Shown in pieces: positions 1-8,162 of a stretch of DNA of 15,116 nucleotides. The first letter of the stretch is position 1, and each line of letters begins with the position of its first letter. The stretch spans positions 1 to 15,116 of the forward strand of contig JAIXTZ010000228.1 of NCBI GenBank assembly GCA_027483745.1, written 5' to 3'. The position numbers and the translations under genes are program-made. The DNA comes from Lysobacteraceae bacterium (GTDB lineage: Bacteria; Pseudomonadota; Gammaproteobacteria; Xanthomonadales; Xanthomonadaceae). The notes beneath the pieces are model-generated. The model saw only the letters and a program-made list of their open reading frames with translations, was not told where the DNA came from and made no database searches.

Positions 1-1263
<1,263 letters not shown>

Positions 1264-1300
1264 ATGGATTGTTTGAGTCGTTTCGATAGGCTGGGGCTAT
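1264..1300 (-). promoter_or_regulatory. OxyR-like operator upstream of katG
   Basis: The OxyR consensus is four tetranucleotides spaced by 7 nt (ATAG-N7-CTAT-N7-ATAG-N7-CTAT). Here ATAG (1286-1289) and CTAT (1297-1300) form one perfect half with exactly 7 nt between. The second half is in register but degenerate: ATGG at 1264-1267 (3 of 4) and GAGT at 1275-1278. The site ends 100 nt before the katG start, next to a weak -35. Position upstream of katG, a classic OxyR target, supports the call; binding itself is inferred. Confidence 0.5.
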
Positions 1301-1307
1301 CAACACC

Positions 1308-1352
1308 CTGAGGCGTCGGGACGATGCCCCGAAGCCCCCGGGCTGCCCTCAG
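1308..1352 (-). terminator. Weak stem-loop region after the amidohydrolase stop
   Basis: CTGAGG (1308-1313) pairs with CCTCAG (1347-1352), enclosing a smaller dyad TCGGG-N7-CCCGA (1316-1332) and a short AGCCC/GGGCT pair. The structure begins at the amidohydrolase stop codon. There is no run of T after it on the minus strand, so it is at best a weak or Rho-assisted terminator separating the borosin-region operon from katG. Confidence 0.25.
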
Positions 1353-2644
1353 CGCGCGTCCTTGACCACGTCGCCGCCCTTCATCACGAAGGGCACGCGC
1401 TCCAGCAGGGTCACGTCCTGCGTCGGGTCGCCGGGCACGGCGATCAGGTCGGCGAAGCGGCCCGCCTCCAGCGCGCCGACGTCCTCGCGCTTCATCGCGG
1501 TGGCGGCGTTGATCGTCGCGGCTTGGATGGCTTCGGCGGGCGTCATGCCATAGCGCACCATCACCGCGAACTGCTTGCCGTTGTCGCCGTGCGGGTAGAT
1601 GCCGGCGTCGGTGCCATAGACCATCCGCACGCCGGCCTCGTGGGCCTTCTTGAAGTTCTGCCGCTGCACTTCGGCGATCTCGCGGTCCTTGCGCAGGTTG
1701 TCCGGCAGCACGCCATTCGCCGCCCCTTCGGACTGCGTGTACTCGGTGTTGTAGATGTCCATCGAGAGCCACGCGCCGTTCGCCTTCGCGAGGCGGATGC
1801 CCTCGTCGTCGATCAGGCTGGCGTGTTCAATGGTGTCGACGCCGGCGCGGATCGCCTCGCGGATGCCCGAGGCGCCGTGCGCGTGCGCGGCGACGGTGAG
1901 GCCCCACTGGTGCGCCTCGTCGACGACCGCCTTCATCTCCTCGAAGCGCATCTGCTGCTGGCCCGGCTCGGTGTTGCGCGAGAACACGCCGCCGGTGGCA
2001 CAGATCTTGATGACCTGCGCGCCGTACTTGCGCAGTTCGCGCACGCGCTGGCGGCCCTCGTCCGGGCTGTCCGCGTTGTAGCGGCTGCGTTGCGCCATCG
2101 ACGGCGGGAAGTAGGTGCTGTCGCAGTGGCCGCCGGTGGCGCCGAAGGCGTAGGCGGCGGTCATGATCCGCGGGCCGGGCACCTTGCCCTCGTCGATGGC
2201 CTGGCGCAGGCCGACGTCGTTCCAGGCGTCGGCGCCGAGCGTGCGGATGGTGGTGAAGCCGGCCTCGAGCGTGCGCCGCGCATGCGGCACCGCGATGACC
2301 GACCAGTAGCGGTCGTTGAACTGCAGGCCGGTGTAGCCGCTGTAGGTCGGGTCGCTGTCGATGTGCACGTGCATGTCGATCAGGCCCGGAAGCACGGTCA
2401 TGTCGCCGAGGTCGAGCCGCGTCGCGTCCGCCGGCGCCTCCACGGCGCGTCCGCCGGTGGCGATGGCGGCGATGCGTCCGTCGACCACCAGCAGTTCGGC
2501 GTCGCGTTCGATGCGGCCACTGCGGGCGTCGAACAGGCGGTCCGCGGCGACCACCGTGCTGGCGGCCTGCGTCGCGTCGCCGGCGATCAGCGACAACCCG
2601 ATGGCGAGGGCCGAGGTGAGGACGTGGAGGGCGGGTTTAGCCAT
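1349..2644 (-). CDS. Secreted amidohydrolase (imidazolonepropionase/prolidase-like metal-dependent hydrolase)
   Basis: A 431-aa member of the amidohydrolase superfamily, in the COG1228-like group that contains bacterial Xaa-Pro dipeptidases. An N-terminal signal sequence (about residues 8-28, ending near TQAAS) predicts export. Metal-site residues are in the expected order: H92 and H94 in IDMHVH, K213 in VIKICATGG (likely carboxylated lysine), H254/H256 in AAHAHG, H274 in TIEHAS, D346 in YGTDAG. The C-terminus ends in the usual small beta domain (EAGRFADLIAVPGDP). The start ATG lies inside the end of the upstream cyclase gene: the two share 8 nt (ATGGCTAA), with AAGGA upstream, so translation is probably coupled. 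It is the last gene of the run containing the borosin pair, so hydrolysis of a peptide or its tail is a possible role, but the substrate cannot be read from sequence. Confidence 0.9.
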   Translation of the reverse strand: MAKPALHVLTSALAIGLSLIAGDATQAASTVVAADRLFDARSGRIERDAELLVVDGRIAAIATGGRAVEAPADATRLDLGDMTVLPGLIDMHVHIDSDPTYSGYTGLQFNDRYWSVIAVPHARRTLEAGFTTIRTLGADAWNDVGLRQAIDEGKVPGPRIMTAAYAFGATGGHCDSTYFPPSMAQRSRYNADSPDEGRQRVRELRKYGAQVIKICATGGVFSRNTEPGQQQMRFEEMKAVVDEAHQWGLTVAAHAHGASGIREAIRAGVDTIEHASLIDDEGIRLAKANGAWLSMDIYNTEYTQSEGAANGVLPDNLRKDREIAEVQRQNFKKAHEAGVRMVYGTDAGIYPHGDNGKQFAVMVRYGMTPAEAIQAATINAATAMKREDVGALEAGRFADLIAVPGDPTQDVTLLERVPFVMKGGDVVKDAR

Positions 2645-4460
2645 GGAGCGTTCCTTGTGGGCCCGGACTCGGGTGCGGAGCGGGGGCGATGGATGTCGGT
2701 GCGGCCTCGGCCTCGGCCTCGGGCGCGAGGCAGACGCGGTTGCGGCCGGAGGCCTTGGCCGCGTAGAGCGCGGCGTCGGCGGCGATCAGCAAGGCCTTGA
2801 ACTCGCGGCGATTCGGATGCGAGCGCGCCATGCCGAAGCTGGCGGTGATGCGGAGCACCGCCGCCTCCAAGGGCACGGCCACCGTCGCGATGGCGGCGCG
2901 GCAGGCCTCGATGTCGGCCTCGGCGGCCGGGAGGTCGTCGGCGTCGAGCACGATGCCGAATTCCTCGCCCCCCATGCGCCCCGCCTGCATCCCGGGGCGA
3001 AGCGCGCCGCGGATGGCCTCGCCGACGGCGCGCAGCACCGCATCGCCCGACGGATGGCCGTGAACGTCGTTCACCTGCTTGAAGTGGTCGAGATCGAACA
3101 GCACCACGGCCAGCCGGCGTCCGGCCGCATTCGCTGCGGCCAGGCGGCGCTCGCACTGCGCGGTGAAATGCGCGCGGTTCGCGAGGCCCGTCAGGCCGTC
3201 GGTTTCCGCGAGGCGCTGGAACGACAGCTGCAGGCGCTTCACGCGCAGCGCCCAGTACACGACGAACCCCAGCAGGACGGCGAGGAGGGCGAGCGCCAGC
3301 AGGAAGATGGTCTGCCGCTGCTGGCCGACGTCCTGCTGCAGCCGCAGCAGCTGGTTCTGCCGCTCGAGCAGCTCCAGCGACTGCGCCTGCTGCAGGGTCT
3401 GGTGGCGGGCCAGCTGCACGGCCAGCTCGCGGCTTCTGACCTCGTCGAGGTAGCCGCGCTGGGCCTCGGCGAACTCGCCCATGCGGCGCAGGGCTTCGGC
3501 GCTGTCGCCGCGCTGCTTGGCCACGTCGGCCAGCACGCGCAGGGACTCGACGACCGGTGCGCTGTAGCGCGCGCCCCGCCCGGCCGCCACGGCACGCTCG
3601 GCGTGCACCGCCGCGGCCTGCGGGTCGCCCAAGGTGAAGTTCAGCTGCGCGAGCAGCGACTGCACTTCGATGATCAGCCGCGGGTAGCGGGTCGATTCAA
3701 CCGCTTCGAGATCGTCGACGAGGAGCTGGCGAGCGGACGCGGCATCGCCGTTGATAGAGCGAAGCCGCGCGCGCTGGAACTGGCCGAAATGCGCGACGAC
3801 GAGGTTTCCGCTTTTTCGACAGTCGTCTGCGACGGCGGCTAGCTCGCCATCGTTCGCCGCGCCTGGGGCCAGCGCGATTTGCGCTTCGACTCTGAGGTAT
3901 CCCGCCGTGCACTGCATGCCCCCTGTTGGCCCCTCGTCGAGGATCAGTTGCGCGTAATGCAGGCCGTCTTTGTATTCGCCGACCTGGTTGAGGAGCACCG
4001 ATGCGGTGGCCAGCCCTTGGTGCCGCAGCGTGTCGTTCGAAATGGACGGCGAAGCGTCGAGGAGGGGGCGCAGATAGCGGAATCCGGTAGTGAAGTCGCG
4101 GATGCCCGCGGCACTGTTCAGGATCAGTGAGGCAGAGCGAAAGCGGATCTCCGGATCCGCGGACGAACCATAGAGTCGTTCCGCCGAATGGATCGCCTCC
4201 TCGAAATTGCCGATGTAGGCCGCGTAGTAGGCGTTGAGAAACGCAAGGTGCTCGGCTTCAGCCGGGGTGGCGAGGTGGGCTTCGCGATTCAGTCCGTCCA
4301 GCAGCGCCCTCAACGCCTGCGGATCATTGCTCCGAATCGACTCGGCGTCCGCCAGCCGCTCACGAATGCCGGTCGACGCCGGGACAGGCGGCGCAAAGAG
4401 TGCGCCGCCAATGAGGATGACGGCCGTCCAGATCGCCACGCGACGGCCGTGCATGCCCAT
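2637..4460 (-). CDS. TPR-GGDEF diguanylate cyclase, paralog 1 (downstream of precursor)
   Basis: Predicted to make cyclic di-GMP. Order (607 aa): signal peptide about 7-28; helical TPR-like sensor about 35-335; coiled coil about 340-380; one transmembrane helix about 385-405; cytoplasmic GGDEF domain about 415-580. Active site is intact: FDLDHF (455-460), N464 and D473 for guanine, GGEEF 497-501. The I-site slot is RPGM (R488 present, Asp missing), so product inhibition is doubtful. The sensor has a Cys pair, C184 and C214, repeated in the two paralogs of this window. The frame is open well upstream, but that extension is Arg/Pro-rich and overlaps the precursor gene. ATG 4460, only 8 nt after the precursor stop, is chosen (ATG 4454 is possible). 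No good ribosome site is present, so coupling to the precursor is likely. It overlaps the amidohydrolase by 8 nt. The C-terminal tail after 580 is low-complexity Ala/Pro/Glu. Confidence 0.9.
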   Translation of the reverse strand: MGMHGRRVAIWTAVILIGGALFAPPVPASTGIRERLADAESIRSNDPQALRALLDGLNREAHLATPAEAEHLAFLNAYYAAYIGNFEEAIHSAERLYGSSADPEIRFRSASLILNSAAGIRDFTTGFRYLRPLLDASPSISNDTLRHQGLATASVLLNQVGEYKDGLHYAQLILDEGPTGGMQCTAGYLRVEAQIALAPGAANDGELAAVADDCRKSGNLVVAHFGQFQRARLRSINGDAASARQLLVDDLEAVESTRYPRLIIEVQSLLAQLNFTLGDPQAAAVHAERAVAAGRGARYSAPVVESLRVLADVAKQRGDSAEALRRMGEFAEAQRGYLDEVRSRELAVQLARHQTLQQAQSLELLERQNQLLRLQQDVGQQRQTIFLLALALLAVLLGFVVYWALRVKRLQLSFQRLAETDGLTGLANRAHFTAQCERRLAAANAAGRRLAVVLFDLDHFKQVNDVHGHPSGDAVLRAVGEAIRGALRPGMQAGRMGGEEFGIVLDADDLPAAEADIEACRAAIATVAVPLEAAVLRITASFGMARSHPNRREFKALLIAADAALYAAKASGRNRVCLAPEAEAEAAPTSIAPAPHPSPGPQGTLHG

Positions 4461-4468
4461 GTGGTCGA

Positions 4469-4756
4469 TCAGTTCAAGTCTTTGGACGGCAGCGGCTCGG
4501 CCGGCGGGCCATTGTCGTCCGGCTGGTCCGGCGCCCGGTCCGGGGTGGGCTGGTCTTCCGTCTCGACCAGGATGCACCACAGCTTCGGCCCCGGGTGAAC
4601 GAGCTCGCCGAGCCCGGCCGCGTCCCGGCGGCGTAGCGCATCGCTTTCCGCCTCCGAAAGCTCGACACCGGCGGCGCGCGCCGCGGCATCGAGGTTCGAG
4701 AGCGGCATCGTCGGCTGGCGCGCCAGCTCGGAAAGGAAGTGGATCAGTGTCGTCAT
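4469..4756 (-). CDS. Putative split-borosin precursor peptide (95 aa)
   Basis: Small protein proposed as substrate of the alpha-N-methyltransferase at 6727-7557. Residues 1-54 look like a borosin leader (borosin-binding domain): FLSELARQP near the N-terminus, AARAAGVELSEAESDAL, then RRRDAAGLGELV. The pattern 'L..LA.(D/Q)P ... LS/LT..E..AL..(G)D...L' is the one preceding the core in OphMA and SonA as I recall them. A hydrophobic stretch PKLWCILVE (57-65) follows, comparable to the WVIVV start of the OphMA core, with W60, C61, I62, L63, V64 as candidate methylation sites. The tail (65-95) has 8 Pro and 9 acidic residues. AAGGG lies close before the ATG, and a TGCTAAGCT extended -10 lies upstream. 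The stop is 8 nt before the cyclase start. Similar helical patterns occur in LigA-like and Nif11/NHLP leaders, which are the main alternatives. Core assignment is inference. Confidence 0.75.
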   Translation of the reverse strand: MTTLIHFLSELARQPTMPLSNLDAAARAAGVELSEAESDALRRRDAAGLGELVHPGPKLWCILVETEDQPTPDRAPDQPDDNGPPAEPLPSKDLN

Positions 4757-4825
4757 TGCCCTTGCATCCCCTGGTGGCTAGGCATCGCGCTCGACCGATG
4801 GCATGGCGGCGATGGCTGTCGCGGG

Positions 4826-4834
4826 AGCTTAGCA
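4826..4834 (-). promoter_or_regulatory. Candidate extended -10 promoter for the precursor gene
   Basis: In the 108-bp gap between the upstream cyclase stop and the precursor start, the minus strand reads TGC-TAAGCT (4834-4826), an extended -10 of a form common in Xanthomonadaceae. No convincing -35 sits 17-18 nt upstream. Transcription would begin near 4820, leaving a leader of about 60 nt. An internal promoter would let the precursor be made in excess of its enzyme, as is usual for RiPP precursors. Based on consensus alone. Confidence 0.35.
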
Positions 4835-4864
4835 GCCGTATCGGACGGTTCGCCGGCGTTTCCG

Positions 4865-6670
4865 TCAGGCCGCTTCCCGAGCCCGGGCCGCCTCTGCGGC
4901 GGCGACGCGGTCGCGGCCGCTGTGTTTGGCGCGGTACAGCGCGCGGTCGCTGCGATCGAGGAGTGCCGACAGGTCGTGGCCGCATTCGTGCGTGCCGGTC
5001 AGGCCGAAACTGGCGGTGACGGCCAGAACCTCACCGCCTGCCAAGGCCACTCGCGTGTCCGCGATGGCCTGTCGGAGCGCCTCGGCGTAGGCGGTGGCCT
5101 GCGGCGGGCTGGCACCCTCGAGCAGCACGGCGAACTCCTCGCCGCCGAGGCGGCCGATGAGGGGCGGCCGGGGGGCGGGCACGGCACGCACCGTATCGCT
5201 GACGGCGCACAGCGCGGCATCGCCGGCGAGGTGCCCGTGGCGGTCGTTGATGCGCTTGAAATGATCGAGGTCGAAGGTGACCAGCATCAGCGGGTTCTCG
5301 GCAGCGCGTCCGCGGGCGAGGGCGGCGGACGCGACGTCGTTGAAATGCTGGCGGGTGGCGAACCCCGTGAGGGGGTCGGTCTGCGCGAGTTGGCGGAACC
5401 GCTTTGCGTCTGTCCACAGCCGCCGCGCCCAAAGCACCAGCCCGGCGACGGTGAGCAGCAGCACCACGGCCAGGACCACGGCGTTGCGTGACTCGGCTTT
5501 CGCGAGCCGGGCTTCGAGGTCGAGGACGCGGCTGCGCTCGGTGGCGAGGGCCAGCTGCTGCTCGCGCTGAAGGATCTCGTGCTGGACGGTCCGGAAGGCG
5601 CGTTCCTTGGTGCGGCTCTCCTCGGCGAGGGCCCGGCTGGACGCGATGTAGCCCTGCAGGTGGCGCAATGCGGCGCTGCTGTCGTCGCGCCTGCGGTGGA
5701 TCTCGTAGAGCACCTTCTCCGCCATCGCCACCGGCAGGCCGGTGGGGTTGTCCTTCGAGACCTCGATGGCACGCCGGGCCTGGCGCTCGGCGTGCGCCAT
5801 CCGCCCCGCGGCGAACGCCAGCTCGGCGTCCAGCGCCAAAGCCTCGGCCACGAGGCGCGGGTAGCGCGTGCCCTCGATCCGGCCGAGGCGGTCCGCGAGG
5901 AGGGTGCGGGCCTCGTCGTCCTCCCCGCGATCCCGCAGGAAACGGACGTGCTCGATCGTGTTGAACGCCTTCAGGAGGATGGACTCGTTCGCCTGCTCGC
6001 ACAGCGCATCGACGGCCAGGAAATCGCCGGTGCGAAGGGAAGGGTCCGCGCCGACGCGTCGTGACTTGGCGGCCACGATGGCCGCACTGCAGGCGCTGCG
6101 CGGGTTCGGCCGGCTGTCGAGGATGCGCTGCGCGTACCAGCGCGCCAGCTCGTGCTGCTCGAGTTCGGAATAGAGCACCATCGCGGAACGCCAGACCTCG
6201 CTAATGCCCTCGCGAATCGCGGCGTCCTCCGTCGACTCCAGCGCGGCGACGTCACCCAGCACTTGCTCGAGCTCGCGCAGCCCCGCCTCGAACTCCCGCG
6301 TGCCCGCACGCAGGTTGACCACGTAGGCGGCGGCACGCAGGCGGAGCGTTGGATCCTGCGCCGATTCGACCAAGGGCTTCACGAGGCCGATGGCGGTCGG
6401 GAAGCGGCCTTCCAGCGCCTCCCGGTACGCCCTCAGGTACTGGAGGTGCTGGCGCTGCTCCAGATTGGCGGGGGCCGCCCGGGCCTCCAGGGCCGTGACG
6501 CCGTCGACGAAGGCCCGGGGGTCTTGGGTGCGGAGCTCGAACAGGCGCTGCATCTCGTGGTCCAGCGCGGTGTCCGTCCCGTCGCCATGGCGCACCTCGG
6601 CCTTCAGCGCGCCGACGCCCGGCAGCAGCACCAGCACCAGCACCAGCAGGAGCGCCGCGCGTATCCGCAT
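4865..6670 (-). CDS. TPR-GGDEF diguanylate cyclase, paralog 2 (between methyltransferase and precursor)
   Basis: A 601-aa predicted cyclic di-GMP synthase with the same order as paralog 1: signal peptide about 1-24 (ALLLVLVLVLLPGVGALKA), TPR-like helical sensor about 35-345, coiled coil about 350-394, transmembrane helix about 397-414, GGDEF domain about 425-590. Catalytic features are intact: TFDLDHF, N475, D484, GGEEF 509-513, and K582 in the YRAKHSGRDRV end motif. The I-site position reads PRPP, so there is no RxxD and probably no product inhibition. The sensor holds C194 and C224, exactly 30 residues apart as in the paralogs, and shares a TRYPRL motif (268-273) with paralog 1. The start has no clear ribosome site. 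A 7-bp GC hairpin lies just upstream, in the 56-nt gap after the methyltransferase stop. Its position between enzyme and precursor is the odd point of the locus. Confidence 0.92.
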   Translation of the reverse strand: MRIRAALLLVLVLVLLPGVGALKAEVRHGDGTDTALDHEMQRLFELRTQDPRAFVDGVTALEARAAPANLEQRQHLQYLRAYREALEGRFPTAIGLVKPLVESAQDPTLRLRAAAYVVNLRAGTREFEAGLRELEQVLGDVAALESTEDAAIREGISEVWRSAMVLYSELEQHELARWYAQRILDSRPNPRSACSAAIVAAKSRRVGADPSLRTGDFLAVDALCEQANESILLKAFNTIEHVRFLRDRGEDDEARTLLADRLGRIEGTRYPRLVAEALALDAELAFAAGRMAHAERQARRAIEVSKDNPTGLPVAMAEKVLYEIHRRRDDSSAALRHLQGYIASSRALAEESRTKERAFRTVQHEILQREQQLALATERSRVLDLEARLAKAESRNAVVLAVVLLLTVAGLVLWARRLWTDAKRFRQLAQTDPLTGFATRQHFNDVASAALARGRAAENPLMLVTFDLDHFKRINDRHGHLAGDAALCAVSDTVRAVPAPRPPLIGRLGGEEFAVLLEGASPPQATAYAEALRQAIADTRVALAGGEVLAVTASFGLTGTHECGHDLSALLDRSDRALYRAKHSGRDRVAAAEAARAREAA

Positions 6671-6681
6671 GGCTCAGCAGG

Positions 6682-6698
6682 CCGGGGCGTGGCCCCGG
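6682..6698. other. GC-rich perfect hairpin between methyltransferase and cyclase genes
   Basis: CCGGGGC and GCCCCGG, 7 bp each, are separated by 3 nt in the 56-nt spacer between the methyltransferase stop and the cyclase start. No T-run follows on either strand, so it is not a standard terminator. It could be an mRNA-stability or attenuation element that lowers expression of the cyclase relative to the methyltransferase, or simply a product of high G+C. Confidence 0.35.
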
Positions 6699-6726
6699 AA
6701 CGCCGGGGAGGGGCCGAAGGGGCGGG

Positions 6727-7557
6727 TCATGGCGGCGCGCGGGTGTCCGCTTCGAGGGTGGCGCCGTCGATGCTATCGCTGTTCGAGCGGGCGTGCGCGG
6801 GCTCCGGCGCCAGCGGCCGGGCGGGCGGGACCACCAGGGTGCTGTGCATGTGCAGCGTGGCGTGGGCGAGCTCACCGAGGGGCAGGGTGTCGATGCGCGG
6901 GCGGCCGATGGGCAGCGTGGCGGCCTCGTAGATCGTCACCGGATGGTCGGCCGGGTAGTCCCGAAGCAGCCGGTCGACCATCCGCTGGCGCTGCTCCGCC
7001 GTGCTGGCGCGCACCGCATAGGTGCGGTCGCCGGCGAGGCCGATCTGCCACAGCACCAGCCAGGCGCTGGTGTCGATGACGCGGCGGTAGAACAGCAGTT
7101 GGCTGGCTTCGAAGTGCGCGCAGCCGACCTTCCCGGGGTCGAACCCGAGGTCGGCATACAGGCAATCCTCGGCCGAGATGCCGGGGTCCATCACTGCTTC
7201 GAAGCCTTCCGCGCGCGCCTGCGCGATGGCCGCGTGCGGCACCTGGGCGAAGACGCCCGGATGGCCGTAGAACGCGCCAACCACCCGCTTGCCGGCGCGC
7301 ACGGCGGCGAGGAGGGCCTCGGCCATCTCGCGGTAGGTCTGCTGGCGCGGCTTTCCCTCGGCGTAGAACCCCTGCAGGCTGACGACGTGGGGGTTGATCG
7401 TCGCCACCCACTGCTCCACGAGGGCCTCGCTGGCGGCCACGAACACGAGGTCGGCGGCCTCGATCCAGCCGCGGGACCGGGGCGTCAGGTGGGCCCCGAG
7501 CATCATGCCGAGGCCGACGCAGGCGAGCTGGCCGCGGGGCGGGATCGTGGCGTGCAT
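6727..7557 (-). CDS. Borosin-type peptide backbone alpha-N-methyltransferase (split, SonM/OphMA-like)
   Basis: A 276-aa SAM-dependent enzyme of the tetrapyrrole-methylase fold, predicted to methylate backbone amides of a precursor peptide. Visible signs: VGLGMMLGAHLTP near the N-terminus (SAM-site Gly-rich loop); FYAEGKPRQQTY with Y65, R71 and Y75, matching catalytic Y66, R72, Y76 of OphMA; AFYGHPGVF with Y97 (OphMA Y98); PGISAEDCLYADLGFDPG (125-142) and FEAS (149-152), a strong borosin-family signature; LVLWQIG (167-173). From memory OphMA shares most of this stretch. Residues after about 243 are a disordered Pro/Ala/acidic tail. There is no leader/core fused at its C-terminus, so the substrate must be separate, and the 4469-4756 protein is the candidate. 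It starts 30 nt after the GNAT stop; the ribosome site is weak. A corrin or sirohaem methylase is the alternative, but those lack the YxxGKxR..TY motif and no cobalamin genes are nearby. Confidence 0.9.
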   Translation of the reverse strand: MHATIPPRGQLACVGLGMMLGAHLTPRSRGWIEAADLVFVAASEALVEQWVATINPHVVSLQGFYAEGKPRQQTYREMAEALLAAVRAGKRVVGAFYGHPGVFAQVPHAAIAQARAEGFEAVMDPGISAEDCLYADLGFDPGKVGCAHFEASQLLFYRRVIDTSAWLVLWQIGLAGDRTYAVRASTAEQRQRMVDRLLRDYPADHPVTIYEAATLPIGRPRIDTLPLGELAHATLHMHSTLVVPPARPLAPEPAHARSNSDSIDGATLEADTRAPP

Positions 7558-7587
7558 GGCGGTTCTGCAGGTGGCGAGCTCGCGAGA

Positions 7588-8145
7588 CTAGCCGAGTGGG
7601 TCGCGCTGCGGGTGGCCGGTGGCCGGTGCCGCGAGGCACTCCCAACCGACCTCCGGCATCGCCCCGCGGGACGCACAGCGGGTGAAGCCGACACGACGCA
7701 TCAGGGCCTCGGCGCCGGCGTGGGCGTCGGCATGGTGGCAGGTGAGCACGGCCAGGCCGGCGACATCGAACGCCCAGGAGCGCACCGCGCGGATGGCCGC
7801 CGTCGCCGCGCCGCGCCCCTGCCACGACGGCCACAGCAGGACGCCGAGCTCCGCTTCGCCCCCCGCCCAGGCGGTGGATCGCAGCGCAAGCCCCAGCAGG
7901 CCCGCCGTGCCTTCGACATGCTCGATCACCCAGTGACGGAAGCGGCCCATGGAATCGCCCTGGTGCCGGAGCGCGGCTGCGGCCGCACGCGCCGCCCGGT
8001 CGGCATCGAACGGGACACCGATCGACCGCATGACCTCGGCATCCATGAACAGCGCGGCGTACAGCGTGGCATCGACATCAGCGAAGGGCCGAAGCCGGAA
8101 CGGCGGGGCGTCGAGGGCGACGGCAGCGGGGGACGGCGTGGGCAT
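7588..8145 (-). CDS. GNAT-family N-acetyltransferase (RimJ/RimL type)
   Basis: A 185-aa protein with the GNAT fold of the RimJ/RimL branch: N-terminal FRLRPFADVDATLYAALF, a central HWVIEH and GLLGLALR strand pair, acetyl-CoA motif A ELGVLLWPSWQGRGAATAAI (Q109-G110-R111-G112-A113 loop) and a C-terminal AEALMRRVGFTRC typical of motif B. It would transfer an acetyl group to an amine, often a protein N-terminus, antibiotic or small amine; the acceptor is unknown. It starts 17 nt after the pirin stop and ends 30 nt before the methyltransferase start, so it is probably in the same transcript. Acetylation of the borosin peptide is conceivable only by context. The ribosome site is just a G-run directly before the ATG. 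Confidence 0.85.
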   Translation of the reverse strand: MPTPSPAAVALDAPPFRLRPFADVDATLYAALFMDAEVMRSIGVPFDADRAARAAAAALRHQGDSMGRFRHWVIEHVEGTAGLLGLALRSTAWAGGEAELGVLLWPSWQGRGAATAAIRAVRSWAFDVAGLAVLTCHHADAHAGAEALMRRVGFTRCASRGAMPEVGWECLAAPATGHPQRDPLG

Positions 8146-8162
8146 CCCCCAGTGTGCCGGGC

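Noticed and set aside
1523..3842. Long plus-strand open frames opposite the amidohydrolase and cyclase genes
   Set aside because: Composition is low-complexity (Val/Arg/Ala-rich), no recognisable domain, and the minus strand has clear family motifs throughout.
4469..4756. Small protein as LigA-like dioxygenase subunit or Nif11/NHLP leader peptide
   Set aside because: The helix pattern is similar, but there is no LigB partner and no YcaO/lanthipeptide enzyme, whereas a borosin methyltransferase is encoded 2 kb upstream and the hydrophobic core fits that class better. Kept as an alternative.
4461..4985. N-terminal extension of the 2637-4460 cyclase up to an ATG at 4985
   Set aside because: The extension is Arg/Pro-rich, has no signal peptide, and reads through the precursor gene in another frame; the signal peptide begins right at 4460/4454.
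6682..6698. Rho-independent terminator after the methyltransferase
   Set aside because: Stable stem but no T-run on either strand, and the next gene begins within a few nucleotides.
6727..7557. Cobalamin or sirohaem biosynthesis methylase
   Set aside because: Shares the fold, but the YxxGKxR..TY motif and PGISAEDCLYADLG block point to borosins and no tetrapyrrole genes are present.
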